Below are positions 12,850 to 12,920 of a DNA stretch of 12,920 bases, piece by piece. This stretch comes from an uncultured Dialister sp. Its GTDB lineage: Bacteria > Bacillota > Negativicutes > Veillonellales > Dialisteraceae. Under the pieces are notes generated by a model. The model was not told where the DNA came from. It searched no databases and was given only the letters and a program-made list of their open reading frames with translations. The number at the start of each line of letters is the position of its first letter. The stretch's first letter is position 1. The translations under genes and the position numbers were made by a program. The stretch is from NCBI GenBank assembly GCA_934216155.1, contig CAKQBK010000073.1, positions 1 through 12,920 on the forward strand, in the 5' to 3' direction.

Positions 12850-12920
12850 ATGAAGTCCAGGCCTGAAAGAGCGGCTTCGGAATCCATTAAAACTGGATCA
12901 TGTGCACACATCTTTAAAGA
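12850..12920 (+). CDS. 5' end of an unidentified gene, cut by the window edge
   Basis: ATG at 12850 follows TATATATAGAGGGGGTA, giving GAGG with about 5-nt spacing. The frame stays open for 23 codons to the window end (MKSRPERAASES, then IKTGSCAHIFK). No signal peptide or known motif is recognisable in so short a stretch. The upstream TTCCG/TTTTTATATATAGAGGGG sequence resembles that at 12538-12564, left of the family C element. It could be a chance open frame. Confidence 0.4.
   Translation, partial: MKSRPERAASESIKTGSCAHIFK

Overview
The window carries a complete Ech-type (group 4, energy-converting) [NiFe]-hydrogenase operon on the minus strand, a divergent soluble hybrid histidine kinase on the plus strand, and an unusually dense set of intergenic inverted-repeat elements. 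Strong AAGGAGG-like ribosome-binding sites, 8-nt start/stop overlaps and ferredoxin-linked hydrogen metabolism fit a strictly anaerobic fermentative bacterium. My guess is a Bacillota member, perhaps Negativicutes, but the sequence alone does not settle this.

Hydrogenase operon (transcribed right to left, 8925 to 310): echA (NuoL-like ion pump), echB (NuoH-like membrane anchor), echC (NuoB-like small subunit), echD (NuoC-like), echE (NiFe large subunit with both Cys pairs), echF, then hypA (nickel chaperone). The echABCDEF order is the classical one. The oddity is echF: instead of a two-cluster ferredoxin it encodes six tandem dicluster modules, i.e. twelve predicted [4Fe-4S] sites, joined by Pro/Ala/Lys/Glu-rich linkers. 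Modules 4 and 5 are about 92 percent identical in DNA, so the protein appears to have grown by recent duplication. The expected reaction is reduced ferredoxin plus protons to H2, coupled to ion translocation by EchA/EchB, with EchF as a long electron wire or store. hypA supplies nickel insertion; no other maturation genes are in the window.

Non-coding layer: every gap between operon genes that is not a start/stop overlap contains a structured repeat. Family A has arms of 7-bp tandem units (TCCTCAC, TCCTAAC types) around a GC hairpin whose stem covaries between copies, plus a TAGGGAT-type heptad block and a GTCACCA heptamer tract of variable copy number. Family B has arms of 9-bp units (GGTTNCTCA type) ending in GAATGTGCC. 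Family C (right end) has arms of TTGTTGG-type heptads. Within the operon, family A copies stop 50 to 54 nt before the next start codon and lie close to the preceding stop codon. In two cases the stop codon is part of the repeat. This modular intergenic system is, with EchF, the most interesting content.

Right part: a good minus-strand promoter (9247-9275) would give the operon a leader of roughly 310-320 nt containing two of these structures. A good plus-strand promoter (9687-9715), directly after a GTCACCA tract, precedes the kinase gene (9788-11806). That gene ends in a strong intrinsic terminator. From 11859 to 12454 lies a compound nested palindrome, then a family C element with another palindrome inside it, and finally the probable 5' end of an unidentified plus-strand gene running off the window.
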